Shown here: piece after piece, positions 1-7,414 of the stretch
How positions within the stretch are numbered: the first letter of the stretch is position 1
Layout: every line of letters begins with the position of its first letter
Assembly (NCBI GenBank): GCA_024279575.1
Contig: JAJRRJ010000178.1
Coordinates: forward strand, 1-12,502
From: Alphaproteobacteria bacterium
GTDB lineage: Bacteria; Pseudomonadota; Alphaproteobacteria; Rhizobiales; Devosiaceae
Length of the DNA: 12,502 nucleotides
Direction of reading: 5' to 3'
Made by a program: the position numbers and the translations under genes
The notes under the pieces: generated by a model
Seen by the model: the letters and a program-made list of their open reading frames with translations, nothing else
What the model was told of the DNA's origin: nothing
Databases searched by the model: none

Positions 1-1461
1 CTCATCCCGGATTGGAAAAACAGGGGAGCTCCCCTGACAACCCCGGTTAAAAGTGACGCTTTTACATTTCTTACCAAAACCGGTGGATTTAGCATTCCAA
101 ATTTTGTGTTGCCGCCCCTGTTCAACAATCATGGCAACTATATTGCCAGCCTTGGTAACCTGACAAAATGGCTGGGGGAGCAGGCTGAAGAACTGGGAGT
201 TGATATTTTCCCGGGGTTTGCCGCCACTGAAATTTTATATACTGAGAATGGGGCGGTCAAAGGGGTGGCCACTGGCGACATGGGGGTGGCAAAAGACGGC
301 ACCCATAAGATTGAGTATGCGCAAGGCATGGAATTGCACGCCAAATATACTTTAATCGCCGAGGGCGCGCGCGGCTCCCTTTCCAAGAACCTGATCAAGA
401 AATTTGACTTGGACAAAAACTCTGATCTGCAGAAGTTTGGCCTTGGCATCAAGGAAATCTGGCAGGTTGACAAGAGCAAACATCGCCCCGGCCATGTGGA
501 ACATACGTTTGGCTGGCCCCTGAGTAACGCTGTTGGGGGCGGGGGTTTTTTATACCATGCAGACAACACTCAGGTGTTTGTTGGTTTTGTCGTGCATCTT
601 AATTATTCCAACCCGTATTTATCGCCCTTTGAGGAGATGCAAAAATATAAAACCCATCCAAAAATCGCTAAACTTCTTGAAGGGGGCAAACGTATATCGT
701 TTGGTGCGCGCGCCCTTACCTCGGGTGGCTGGCAGTCGGTGCCTGAACTGGCCTTCCCCGGTGGAGCGCTGATTGGGTGCTCGGCAGGGTTTATGAATGT
801 GGCGCGCATCAAGGGTACCCACAACGCCATGTGGTCGGGCATGAAAGCGGCGCAATGCGTTTTTGAAGCAATAAACCAGGGAAAAAAAAATGATCTGATT
901 GTTGGTTTGAAAGATTTTATCCTGAAAGGTGAAATTGAAAGCGACCTGAAAAAGGTTAGAAATACCAAACCGCTCTGGACAAAATTTGGAACCTTTTGGG
1001 GCACAATTTTGAGCGGGATTGATCTGTGGGTAAATTCCCTGTTTAGCGTATCTGCGCTTGGCACTCTTTCCCACAACAAAACTGACGCTGAGGTCATGAA
1101 AAATGCATCTGACAGTGCGCCAATTACATACCCAAAACCGGATGGAAAACTGACATTTGATCGCACCTCATCAGTTTTTTTGGCCAATATTGCCCATGAG
1201 GAAGATCAGCCGGTGCACCTGCATTTGCGTAATGATGAGGTGCCAACCACAAAAAACCTGCCCATGTTTGACGAGCCGGCGCAGCGATATTGTCCCGCCG
1301 GGGTGTATGAAATTATCAAAGACAGTTCAGGTGCCACGAGCTTTCGCATTAACAGTGCCAATTGTGTGCACTGCAAGACCTGTGACATCAAAGACCCGGC
1401 ATGCAATATTGACTGGGTTCCCCCCGAAGGGGGATCAGGCCCAAACTATCAGGGCATGTAA
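1..1461 (+). CDS. Electron transfer flavoprotein:ubiquinone oxidoreductase (ETF-QO), 5'-truncated
   Basis: The frame is open from base 1, so this is the last 486 residues of a protein usually about 550 long. The missing N-terminus would hold the first FAD-binding glycine motif. ETF-QO takes electrons from reduced electron transfer flavoprotein (fatty-acid and amino-acid oxidation) and passes them to ubiquinone at the inner face of the membrane. Family hallmarks are PPLFNNHGNYI with SLGNLTKWL, the GVDIFPGFAATEILY stretch, and GCSAGFMN. The C-terminal ferredoxin-like domain has YCPAGVYEI (Cys codon at 1291) and CVHCKTCD (Cys codons at 1363, 1372, 1381), the four expected 4Fe-4S ligands. It ends with TAA at 1459-1461 and converges on ccoS. 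An A9 run at 882-890 is inside the frame, which stays intact. It is not a cbb3 gene; any link is only that both act in the respiratory chain. The family call is very secure. Confidence 0.96.
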   Translation, partial: LIPDWKNRGAPLTTPVKSDAFTFLTKTGGFSIPNFVLPPLFNNHGNYIASLGNLTKWLGEQAEELGVDIFPGFAATEILYTENGAVKGVATGDMGVAKDGTHKIEYAQGMELHAKYTLIAEGARGSLSKNLIKKFDLDKNSDLQKFGLGIKEIWQVDKSKHRPGHVEHTFGWPLSNAVGGGGFLYHADNTQVFVGFVVHLNYSNPYLSPFEEMQKYKTHPKIAKLLEGGKRISFGARALTSGGWQSVPELAFPGGALIGCSAGFMNVARIKGTHNAMWSGMKAAQCVFEAINQGKKNDLIVGLKDFILKGEIESDLKKVRNTKPLWTKFGTFWGTILSGIDLWVNSLFSVSALGTLSHNKTDAEVMKNASDSAPITYPKPDGKLTFDRTSSVFLANIAHEEDQPVHLHLRNDEVPTTKNLPMFDEPAQRYCPAGVYEIIKDSSGATSFRINSANCVHCKTCDIKDPACNIDWVPPEGGSGPNYQGM

Positions 1462-1465
1462 TGCG

Positions 1466-1657
1466 CTAGTCTTTTGGTTTTTTTTCAGGGTTTTTTTGAT
1501 CTGCGGGGGCGTCCAGCGGTCCATCATCTTCAAGTATGCGATAAGCGGCCCCCTGCAAATCGTCAAACTGGCCGGAGCGAAGGGACCATAAAAAGGCAAT
1601 AAGGCCTGCAATGGCCAGAAACAATGCAACAGGAATGAGAACTATCAGCCCGGTCAT
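1466..1657 (-). CDS. ccoS: cbb3-type oxidase assembly protein CcoS
   Basis: A 63-residue protein starting MTGLIVLIPVALFLAIAGLIAFLW (shown in part): one N-terminal membrane helix (about residues 3-24), then SLRSGQFDDL, then a short charged, Lys-rich tail. This is the CcoS (FixS) pattern. CcoS is needed in other bacteria for haem and copper insertion into CcoN. Its ATG (1657-1655) overlaps the TGA of ccoI in an ATGA arrangement, so translation is probably coupled. A GGAG lies 8 nt upstream, inside ccoI. The tail is encoded by A7 and A8 runs (T7 and T8 on the + strand at about 1479-1498). It is the last gene of the ccoGHIS operon and ends 4 nt from the stop of the convergent ETF-QO gene. The small size and position fit CcoS well. 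Confidence 0.92.
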   Translation of the reverse strand: MTGLIVLIPVALFLAIAGLIAFLWSLRSGQFDDLQGAAYRILEDDGPLDAPADQKNPEKKPKD

Positions 1658-3960
1658 TCCGCCAACTCCAGCTTTTGTGGTGGAACAGGGGAAGGGGAGC
1701 TAGGCTTCGGTGCGACCGCTTTGCTAAGCTCCCTGTTGCCAAACCTTAGTTTCAGGGCATTTAGGGTAACCAGAACAGAAGATGAGCTCATGGCCAGCGC
1801 TGCAATCAATGGTGTGACATGCCCCGCCATTGCCAGCGGTACTGCCAATAAATTATAGGCAAGGGCAAGGCCAAAATTTTGCCTGACAGTTGCAGCTGAG
1901 CGGCGGGATAAAAGGATAGTCGCAGGAACGGCGGATAGGTTGTTGCGGGTGAAAATAAAATCAGCGGCACTGCGCCCCACATCCGCAGCGCTTGCGGGGG
2001 CCATTGAAGTTTCAGCGGCGCGCAGGGCCGGGGCGTCGTTTATACCATCGCCCACCATTAGGACACTGTGGCCGTTATTCTGTAACTCCTGAATGCGTGA
2101 AACCTTGTCCGCCGGCGTAAGTTGCGCTTCGGCGTGTTCAATCCCCAGTTCTTTGGCCAGCTCCATGACGGGGCGGGATCTATCCCCTGAAAGCAGGCTA
2201 ATGCGCATGCCAGCTGCTTTGAGTGCCTCAATGGCCTCTTTGGCTTCAGGGCGCGCTGTGTCGGATAGTTCAAAACCAGCGACGGGTTTTCCGTTGAGGG
2301 ACAACCAAACCTGGGAGCGGCCAGAATCCTGTTTAAGGTTTTCAGCCCCGCACCATTGTGCGCGGCCCAGTCGCCATTCGCCGCTTTTATCCCTTGCTTT
2401 TAACCCCTGTCCTGGCACCTCTTCCACCTGGCCTTCAAAAACATCATCGCTGGAAATTTTGGCTTCGTGTGCAGCCTCTGCCAGGGCAATGGAAAACGGG
2501 TGTGCACTGCGTCGCGCCAGGCGTGCCGCTTGTAAAAAATCAGAACTATTCCCCAAAATCTGTTCCCGCATACGCGGTTTGCCCACGGTCAAAGTGCCGG
2601 TTTTGTCAAATACCACATGATCAACCAGCGCCATTTTTTCAAGCGCGGCCCCGTCTTTCATAACGATGCCCGCTTCAAACAATCTCCCCGCCGCCACGAT
2701 ATGCACCATTGGGACCGCCAGTCCCAACGCACAGGGGCAGGTGATGATCAATACGGCAATGGCTATGATCGTTGCCACATGCCAGTCTCCCCCCAAAATA
2801 CCCCAGCCCAGAAAAGCACTCAATGCCAGCAGGTGCACAGCCGGCGCATAAACTTCAGCCGCTTTGTCAGCCACGCGCCGATAACCGGCTTTTGAGCCTT
2901 CAGCAGCTTCCATCAAAGTAATCATGCGGGCCAGAAAGGATTTGTCCGCCGGTTGCTCAGCCCTTAAGGAGACCGAGCCGGTAAGAATAAGTGTTCCTGC
3001 CAACAGGCTGTGTCCGGGTTTTATTAGTTCGGGTTCCGCTTCCCCGTTTACCAGGGACAGGTCAGCTTCACTAACCCCCTCAATCACCTCTCCATCCACC
3101 GGAATACGCTGTCCTGGCAGAATGGACAGGATCATTCCCGGTTCAATATCCTTGATAGCAACTGCCTGACGGCTGCCATCGGGCAAAATCTGAACAGCGC
3201 TTCTGGGGGCTAGCTGGGCAAGATTTTTAACCGCACCGCGTGCTTTTTCCCGCATCATATGATCAAGCGTTCTTCCAACCAGCAAAAAGAACAGCAAACT
3301 GACAGAAGCATCAAAATAAACCAGCTCTGCTCCGCGTGCTGTTTCAAAAATGCTCATGCAAAGGGCCAGAACAACCGCCAGTGAAATGGGCACATCCATG
3401 TTCAATCTGCCATGGCGCAGGGCGGCAACGGCTGATCGAAAAAAGACCTGTCCCGAAAACCCCACGGTTGGGATGGCAATCAGGGCAGAAATCCAGTGGA
3501 ATAAATCACGCGTGGCCTCTTCTGCCCCTGACCAGACTGACACGGAAAACAACATGATATTGCCCGCAGCAAAGCCTGCAACAGCCATGGCACGGATCAA
3601 ACTTCCCATTTGTCCGTCATCATCCTCATCAAGCCCTTCAAGCAAAAGAATGCGATGGCCGGACTTTGTGACTGCCGCCGTCATTTGATCCGGGGAGCCT
3701 TTTTCAGGATCGTAGGTAATGCGCACCCGTTTTGTGGACAGGTTCACACGCGCTGCGCTTACCATATTCAACTCACCAAGATCTCGCTCAATGGTGGTGA
3801 TGCAGGTCGCACAATGTATATCGGGAACGGCCAGTTCCAACTGGCTCAACCCCTCCCCAAGGGTCTGGGATGCAGCAAGAAGACTTTCATTGTCTGACTC
3901 AGCGGACTTGGCGACGCCAATTCCGGTTGCAGCCTCAATTCCAGGGGCGCAACAACTCAT
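1654..3960 (-). CDS. ccoI: Copper-exporting P-type ATPase CcoI (FixI), cbb3 oxidase maturation
   Basis: 768 residues, a P1B-type ATPase that moves copper out of the cytoplasm to feed the CuB centre of cbb3 oxidase. The N-terminus MSCCAPG is typical of CcoI. A heavy-metal-associated domain follows with HCATC (Cys50, Cys53). Membrane helices occupy roughly 118-235 and 370-425, and the transmembrane metal motif is CPC (408-410). The phosphorylation site is DKTGT (Asp452), the HP motif is 487-488, and GDGIND is 637-642. The final helix pair is about 695-740. The actuator loop reads VNGEAEP (304-310) where the family usually has TGE; the catalytic Glu is kept. The start ATG at 3960 has only a weak ribosome site (GGAA). 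It lies 56 nt after ccoH and overlaps ccoS by 4 nt. It is separated from general CopA-type exporters by the CCAPG start and the cco context. Confidence 0.96.
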   Translation of the reverse strand: MSCCAPGIEAATGIGVAKSAESDNESLLAASQTLGEGLSQLELAVPDIHCATCITTIERDLGELNMVSAARVNLSTKRVRITYDPEKGSPDQMTAAVTKSGHRILLLEGLDEDDDGQMGSLIRAMAVAGFAAGNIMLFSVSVWSGAEEATRDLFHWISALIAIPTVGFSGQVFFRSAVAALRHGRLNMDVPISLAVVLALCMSIFETARGAELVYFDASVSLLFFLLVGRTLDHMMREKARGAVKNLAQLAPRSAVQILPDGSRQAVAIKDIEPGMILSILPGQRIPVDGEVIEGVSEADLSLVNGEAEPELIKPGHSLLAGTLILTGSVSLRAEQPADKSFLARMITLMEAAEGSKAGYRRVADKAAEVYAPAVHLLALSAFLGWGILGGDWHVATIIAIAVLIITCPCALGLAVPMVHIVAAGRLFEAGIVMKDGAALEKMALVDHVVFDKTGTLTVGKPRMREQILGNSSDFLQAARLARRSAHPFSIALAEAAHEAKISSDDVFEGQVEEVPGQGLKARDKSGEWRLGRAQWCGAENLKQDSGRSQVWLSLNGKPVAGFELSDTARPEAKEAIEALKAAGMRISLLSGDRSRPVMELAKELGIEHAEAQLTPADKVSRIQELQNNGHSVLMVGDGINDAPALRAAETSMAPASAADVGRSAADFIFTRNNLSAVPATILLSRRSAATVRQNFGLALAYNLLAVPLAMAGHVTPLIAALAMSSSSVLVTLNALKLRFGNRELSKAVAPKPSSPSPVPPQKLELAE

Positions 3961-4016
3961 ATGACCATTTCCACGTTGAGCATTTCAGCACGCGCCATGG
4001 GGAACAACCTTTAGCC

Positions 4017-4514
4017 TTACGTTCCTGGAATTGGGGGCGGTGCAACTATCAGTCGTGCCCGATAATTAAAATCTGGCTGATTTGGTACTTGTGCATGAAT
4101 AACCACGTTCCAAACCCCGGCAGGAAGCTCCTCTTCCACCTGATACCAGGCATCAACAGGCAGTAAGGTAAAACTGCGGTCCAGTGCAATACCAATGGGC
4201 CGGGTGAGTGCAATTTTTACTTCTTCAAGCTCAATGGCAACATTGTTTTGGTCAGCAAGGAAAAACTTCAGAACCCCGTCAGAATAGGTGAGGTCGATTT
4301 TAAGATTAAGCTCGGCTTGCGCGCGCGATGCTGCGAGCTTTTCATTAAATTGCTGGCTGGCAACATATGAATTTTTGACCACCAAACCGGTCCATGACTG
4401 CACAGCTTTAGTTGCCATAAATATATTAACGGAAAAAATGGTCCCAAAAAATAACAGCACAATTATCAGCATATGCTTGCCGGTAAAAGGACGCTGGGTT
4501 TGTTCTTTGCTCAT
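4017..4514 (-). CDS. ccoH: CcoH/FixH family cbb3 oxidase assembly protein
   Basis: 165 residues. A short cytoplasmic start (MSKEQTQRPFTGKHML) leads into one membrane helix (about residues 14-36) and then an extracytoplasmic domain. The FTGKHM start, SVNIFMATKAVQSW after the helix and the NSYVASQQFN stretch are the FixH signature. CcoH associates with the oxidase and stabilises its assembly in other alphaproteobacteria. The start ATG at 4514 is preceded by an excellent Shine-Dalgarno, TAAGGAG at 4528-4522 on the minus strand. The gap to ccoG is 26 nt, so it belongs to the same operon. The C-terminus ends in a short Pro-rich run (PPPIPGT). I am confident of the family; the exact biochemical role of CcoH is not settled. 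Confidence 0.93.
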   Translation of the reverse strand: MSKEQTQRPFTGKHMLIIVLLFFGTIFSVNIFMATKAVQSWTGLVVKNSYVASQQFNEKLAASRAQAELNLKIDLTYSDGVLKFFLADQNNVAIELEEVKIALTRPIGIALDRSFTLLPVDAWYQVEEELPAGVWNVVIHAQVPNQPDFNYRARLIVAPPPIPGT

Positions 4515-4540
4515 TTGTCGGCTCCTTATGTCCGAAAAAA

Positions 4541-6106
4541 TTATTTTGGTGCTTCAAAAATCGCTTTGGCAGTTGCGGTTTCAGAACCATCCACATCGCT
4601 GACCACCACATAAAATGTTTGTGGAACGGAAAGCAGGTCGTCGGGGTCGGCGTGAATATAAAGCCGGACCGGTTGAACCTGATCCGGGTCAATCTCAATC
4701 GTAAGTGTTTCCAATGGGTCCGATTGATGACCGGCCAACCGGATTGTACCACCATCCAGCCCCTCCAGTGACATGGTAACCGTGCGCGGCTCCGGTGTCA
4801 TGTTGAGAATTTTAACGTCAAAACCATTGCTTACCGAGCCGTCAGATAGAAGAACAAACAAGGGGTTGCGATCGTGCAACAGATTAACTGCCAGGCGGTC
4901 GCGCGTGTTCAAAACATATAGCATACCAAATCCGATGGCTGCCAATACCCCGGCATACAAAATAGTACGTGGGCGAATGATGGTTTTCCAGTTGGAATGT
5001 TTAAGCGTGCTGACGAAGTTCCCGTCTTTTGTGCGAATATTTTTGGGGTTATAGGTATCCCCGTCACCAACGGCCACCGCAACATTATCATTGTAATCAT
5101 TCAGGGTTGTATAGGAGATAAGCCCTTTTTCGCGCCCGATTTTTCCCATAACATCATCGCATGCATCTATGCACAGGGCGCAGGTAATACACTCAAGCTG
5201 GTTTCCGTCGCGGATATCTATCCCCATCGGGCAAACCACGACGCAGGCATTGCATTCAATGCAATCACCCACGATCTTGCCTTCGGCAATGGCTTTTTTC
5301 ATATGCCGGTTTCTGGGCTCACCACGCCAGTCATTATAGGTTACGGTTGCTGAGTGCTCATCCAGCATCGCGGCTTGAATGCGTGGCCAGGGGCACATAT
5401 AGGTGCAAACCTGCTCGCGCATAAATCCGCCAAAAATATAGGTAAAAGCGGTGAGGACCGCAATCGTTATATAGGCAGCGGGAGCCGCTTCAAAGTTTAC
5501 CAGATCCCGGGCCAGTTGCGGGGCATCGGCAAAATAAAACACCCACGCCCCTCCGGTGCTGATCGCCACAAGCAGCCAGACAATATGTTTGGAAATACGT
5601 TTGACAATCTTGCTCAAACTCCAGGGCGCCGCATCAAGCTTAATCCGTGCATTTCTTTCGCCTTCAATGGCGCGCTCTACAGCCATAAAAAGATCGACCC
5701 AAACCGTTTGCGGGCAGGTATAACCGCACCAGGCGCGCCCCACAGTTGAGGTGATTAGAAACAGACCAATTCCTGCCATCACCAGCAGACCCGCGATATA
5801 GTAAAATTCCTGCGGCCAGATCTCTATCCAGAAAAAGAAGAAACGGCGGTTGGCCAGATCAATCAGTACGGCTTGATCGGTCACATATTCTCCCCGATCC
5901 CATTTTAACCAGGGGGTGATGTAATAGACCGCAAGGGTCAAAAACATGAGAATCCACTTGAGCCGCCTGAAGCTTCCCTTAGCGCGCTTTGGAAATATTT
6001 TTTTTCGGGCAGCATAAAGCGGCTCGCGTACCTTTGCAGAGTTAACGGCTTCAACGTCGAACCGATCAATTCCCTTTTGAGAATTAGTGTCTTTGTCATC
6101 GAGCAT
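4541..6106 (-). CDS. ccoG: CcoG (RdxA/FixG) membrane Fe-S protein, cbb3 oxidase maturation
   Basis: 521 residues from the chosen ATG. CcoG/RdxA is a membrane-bound ferredoxin-like protein required for cbb3 biogenesis and reported to act as a cupric reductase that supplies Cu(I). Membrane helices lie near 48-66, 101-122, 174-192, 210-228 and 379-400. Cys pairs occur in WCGYTCPQTVW (127-136) and VCTYMCPWPR (233-242). Two 4Fe-4S motifs follow: Cys282/285/288/292 and Cys306/309/312/316. The C-terminal 120 residues form the Ig-like FixG domain. A TTG start 36 nt upstream (6142) is also in frame, but it has no ribosome site and would fall in the mRNA leader inferred from the FixK box, so the ATG at 6106 is preferred; its own ribosome site is weak (CAGG). 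It is the first gene of ccoGHIS and has its own promoter. Confidence 0.95.
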   Translation of the reverse strand: MLDDKDTNSQKGIDRFDVEAVNSAKVREPLYAARKKIFPKRAKGSFRRLKWILMFLTLAVYYITPWLKWDRGEYVTDQAVLIDLANRRFFFFWIEIWPQEFYYIAGLLVMAGIGLFLITSTVGRAWCGYTCPQTVWVDLFMAVERAIEGERNARIKLDAAPWSLSKIVKRISKHIVWLLVAISTGGAWVFYFADAPQLARDLVNFEAAPAAYITIAVLTAFTYIFGGFMREQVCTYMCPWPRIQAAMLDEHSATVTYNDWRGEPRNRHMKKAIAEGKIVGDCIECNACVVVCPMGIDIRDGNQLECITCALCIDACDDVMGKIGREKGLISYTTLNDYNDNVAVAVGDGDTYNPKNIRTKDGNFVSTLKHSNWKTIIRPRTILYAGVLAAIGFGMLYVLNTRDRLAVNLLHDRNPLFVLLSDGSVSNGFDVKILNMTPEPRTVTMSLEGLDGGTIRLAGHQSDPLETLTIEIDPDQVQPVRLYIHADPDDLLSVPQTFYVVVSDVDGSETATAKAIFEAPK

Positions 6107-6168
6107 AATGTTGTGCCTGTTTGTCTTGCGGGAAGGGGTCAACCATGGAACGGGTAAGCAATCATACC

Positions 6169-6174
6169 ATTTTC
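6169..6174 (-). promoter_or_regulatory. Possible -10 element of the ccoG promoter
   Basis: On the minus strand this reads GAAAAT, 21 nt after the FixK/FNR-type box, close to the 22 nt of a class II activator promoter. It matches TATAAT at 4 of 6 bases. The same ATGAAAAT octamer occurs at the same position in the hemerythrin promoter. The implied transcript start near 6162 gives a leader of about 55 nt before the ATG at 6106. This is inference from spacing only. Confidence 0.4.
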
Positions 6175-6195
6175 ATGATATTTGCTTCCCACGTG

Positions 6196-6209
6196 TTGAT
6201 TTTTGTCAA
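6196..6209 (-). promoter_or_regulatory. FixK/FNR-type box upstream of ccoG
   Basis: On the minus strand the site is TTGACAAAAATCAA, a full match to TTGAY-N4-RTCAA, the binding site of Crp/Fnr-family low-oxygen regulators (FixK, FnrN, Anr). It lies between the stop of the HupE-like gene and ccoG, with its centre about 96 nt from the ccoG ATG. It should activate ccoGHIS at low oxygen. No regulator gene of this family is in the window. Confidence 0.85.
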
Positions 6210-6226
6210 CTTACATAAGTGTACTC

Positions 6227-7387
6227 TTACACAAAAAACATGCGTTCTATAAACCACCATATGGCAACAGCGCCAATAGCTAAAGAGGCGGGAATGACAA
6301 TAAATTTGTGATACCAGCTGGTTTTTGAAAACCAAAAGCCCACTAAAAGAAAACAAACGGCAATTACACTGAGTTGGCCCAGTTCAACCCCGATGTTAAA
6401 CGAGATGAGCCCCACAGCAAACTGGTTGTCAGGCAGTCCGATTTCACTCAATACACCGGCAAATCCCAAGCCGTGCAACAGGCCAAAAGCAAATACCACA
6501 AACGGTCGCCAACGTGTCAGCTTTTGGGTGAATATATTTTCAACACTTACATAAACGATGGAGAGCGCAATCAGTGGCTCGACAATGGCGGGGGATACAA
6601 CCACCAACCCCAGGATACCCAATGCCAGACTGATCGTGTGGGCCACGGTAAATGCTGTGATTTGCCACAAAAGCGGGTGAAGCCGGGTTGAAAGCAAAAA
6701 CAGCCCCACAACAAATAAAATATGATCGATCCCGCGTGGTACAATATGAATATAGCCTACCCTGATATAGTTGGTCACAGTGTCAAGGAACCCACGGGCT
6801 CTGGAGCCGGTGATGGGAAGGGGATCGCTGAGTTGCCCCTCAACAATATAGGCGGAATAGGCCTCATTATCCTCCTCTGCTGCAATGCGAATGACACTTG
6901 ACCCGAATTGAAATGCCCACCCCCAGGTGAAGGTTTTGGCATTGACTGGCAGGTCACCCGATATGACCAGCGTGGTTTCTCTTGCCAGATCAATATCTCC
7001 GGTTTCAGGGATTTGTATATCCTGTATCCGTGCGCCCAGAGCAACGCCGTCTGCTTTAAGGCGCAAGCCCCCAAGAAATTCTTCCTGGAAGTCCTCAAAA
7101 ACAACCTTTAGCTCTTCATCGGAAAAGGACCGCATGCGATCATATTCTGGCGCATTTTCACTCTGGGAAGTGTCATCATTGTCCGGTTCAATTCCAGCAA
7201 TCACTGCTTCCAGATTAAGTAGAATGGAAACGGAGTATTTTCCGTTTTCCAAAAAACTTAAATCTGCAATTGCAGGTTGTACTTCGTGGGCAATGCTGCC
7301 CCAAACCAGAGCTAGCGTTCCAACCACACTTAGAACAACCCTCTTGAGCAAACTTCGAATATAACTCAAACTGGATATTTGATGCAC
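6227..7387 (-). CDS. HupE/UreJ-type membrane protein with N-terminal extracytoplasmic domain
   Basis: 386 residues. A signal peptide (hydrophobic core about 15-30) ends SIA|HE, so the mature protein would begin with His34-Glu35. An extracytoplasmic domain of about 170 residues follows, with an acidic stretch at 68-105. Then comes a membrane domain of the HupE/UreJ type with six or seven helices from about 208 to 384. Conserved polar residues within or near helices are His214, Asp221-His222 (GYIHIVPRGIDHILF), His250 (FTVAHTISLAL), Glu283, His305 (FGLLHGLGFAG), and Asn331 with Glu335. HupE and UreJ relatives are proposed or shown nickel permeases near hydrogenase or urease genes; the metal carried by this long form is unknown and neither enzyme is nearby. 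The start is GTG with AGGGAA 7 nt upstream. A good promoter lies inside the neighbouring divergent gene. It ends 120 nt before ccoG and reads in the same direction, so some readthrough is possible. Confidence 0.87.
   Translation of the reverse strand: MHQISSLSYIRSLLKRVVLSVVGTLALVWGSIAHEVQPAIADLSFLENGKYSVSILLNLEAVIAGIEPDNDDTSQSENAPEYDRMRSFSDEELKVVFEDFQEEFLGGLRLKADGVALGARIQDIQIPETGDIDLARETTLVISGDLPVNAKTFTWGWAFQFGSSVIRIAAEEDNEAYSAYIVEGQLSDPLPITGSRARGFLDTVTNYIRVGYIHIVPRGIDHILFVVGLFLLSTRLHPLLWQITAFTVAHTISLALGILGLVVVSPAIVEPLIALSIVYVSVENIFTQKLTRWRPFVVFAFGLLHGLGFAGVLSEIGLPDNQFAVGLISFNIGVELGQLSVIAVCFLLVGFWFSKTSWYHKFIVIPASLAIGAVAIWWFIERMFFV
7344..7369. promoter_or_regulatory. Symmetric dyad near the divergent HupE-like/DUF4198 starts, possible operator
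   Basis: The sequence has the form TTGAG-N5-TTCGAA-N5-CTCAA, with all three blocks on the same centre (7356.5). It lies inside the signal-peptide codons of the HupE-like gene, 46 nt before the DUF4198 ATG, where a promoter for that gene would be expected. It resembles a regulator site, but coding constraint or chance could explain it. I see no convincing -35/-10 pair beside it. Confidence 0.3.
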
Positions 7388-7403
7388 TATGGTGTTCCCT
7401 TTT

Positions 7404-7407
7404 GGAG
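7404..7407 (+). promoter_or_regulatory. Ribosome binding site deciding the DUF4198 gene start
   Basis: GGAG lies 7 nt before the ATG at 7415. The in-frame TTG at 7379 and ATG at 7382 have no such site, and they overlap the start codon of the divergent gene. The start is therefore set at 7415. Confidence 0.8.
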
Positions 7408-7414
7408 ATTACTA

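Noticed and set aside
882..890. A9 run in the ETF-QO gene as a possible frameshift site.
   Set aside because: The frame reads through it into the expected family sequence, so there is no sign of a shift here.
138..1187. Long minus-strand open frames opposite ETF-QO.
   Set aside because: They are shadows of a clearly real gene, with no recognisable domain or ribosome site.
6107..6142. TTG start giving a 12-residue longer CcoG.
   Set aside because: No ribosome site, and it would lie in the inferred mRNA leader. The added residues are not part of the recognisable family sequence.
6096..6146. A 16-codon minus-strand frame (ATG at 6146) overlapping the ccoG start, a possible leader peptide.
   Set aside because: No ribosome binding site precedes it, and its composition is unremarkable; chance is enough to explain it.
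6162..6356. Minus-strand 64-residue frame across the end of the HupE-like gene.
   Set aside because: It overlaps a well-supported membrane domain in another frame and covers the FixK box; there is no ribosome site.
7360..7365. TATAAC as a -10 for the DUF4198 gene.
   Set aside because: There is no acceptable -35 at 16-18 nt upstream; the promoter for this gene remains unidentified.
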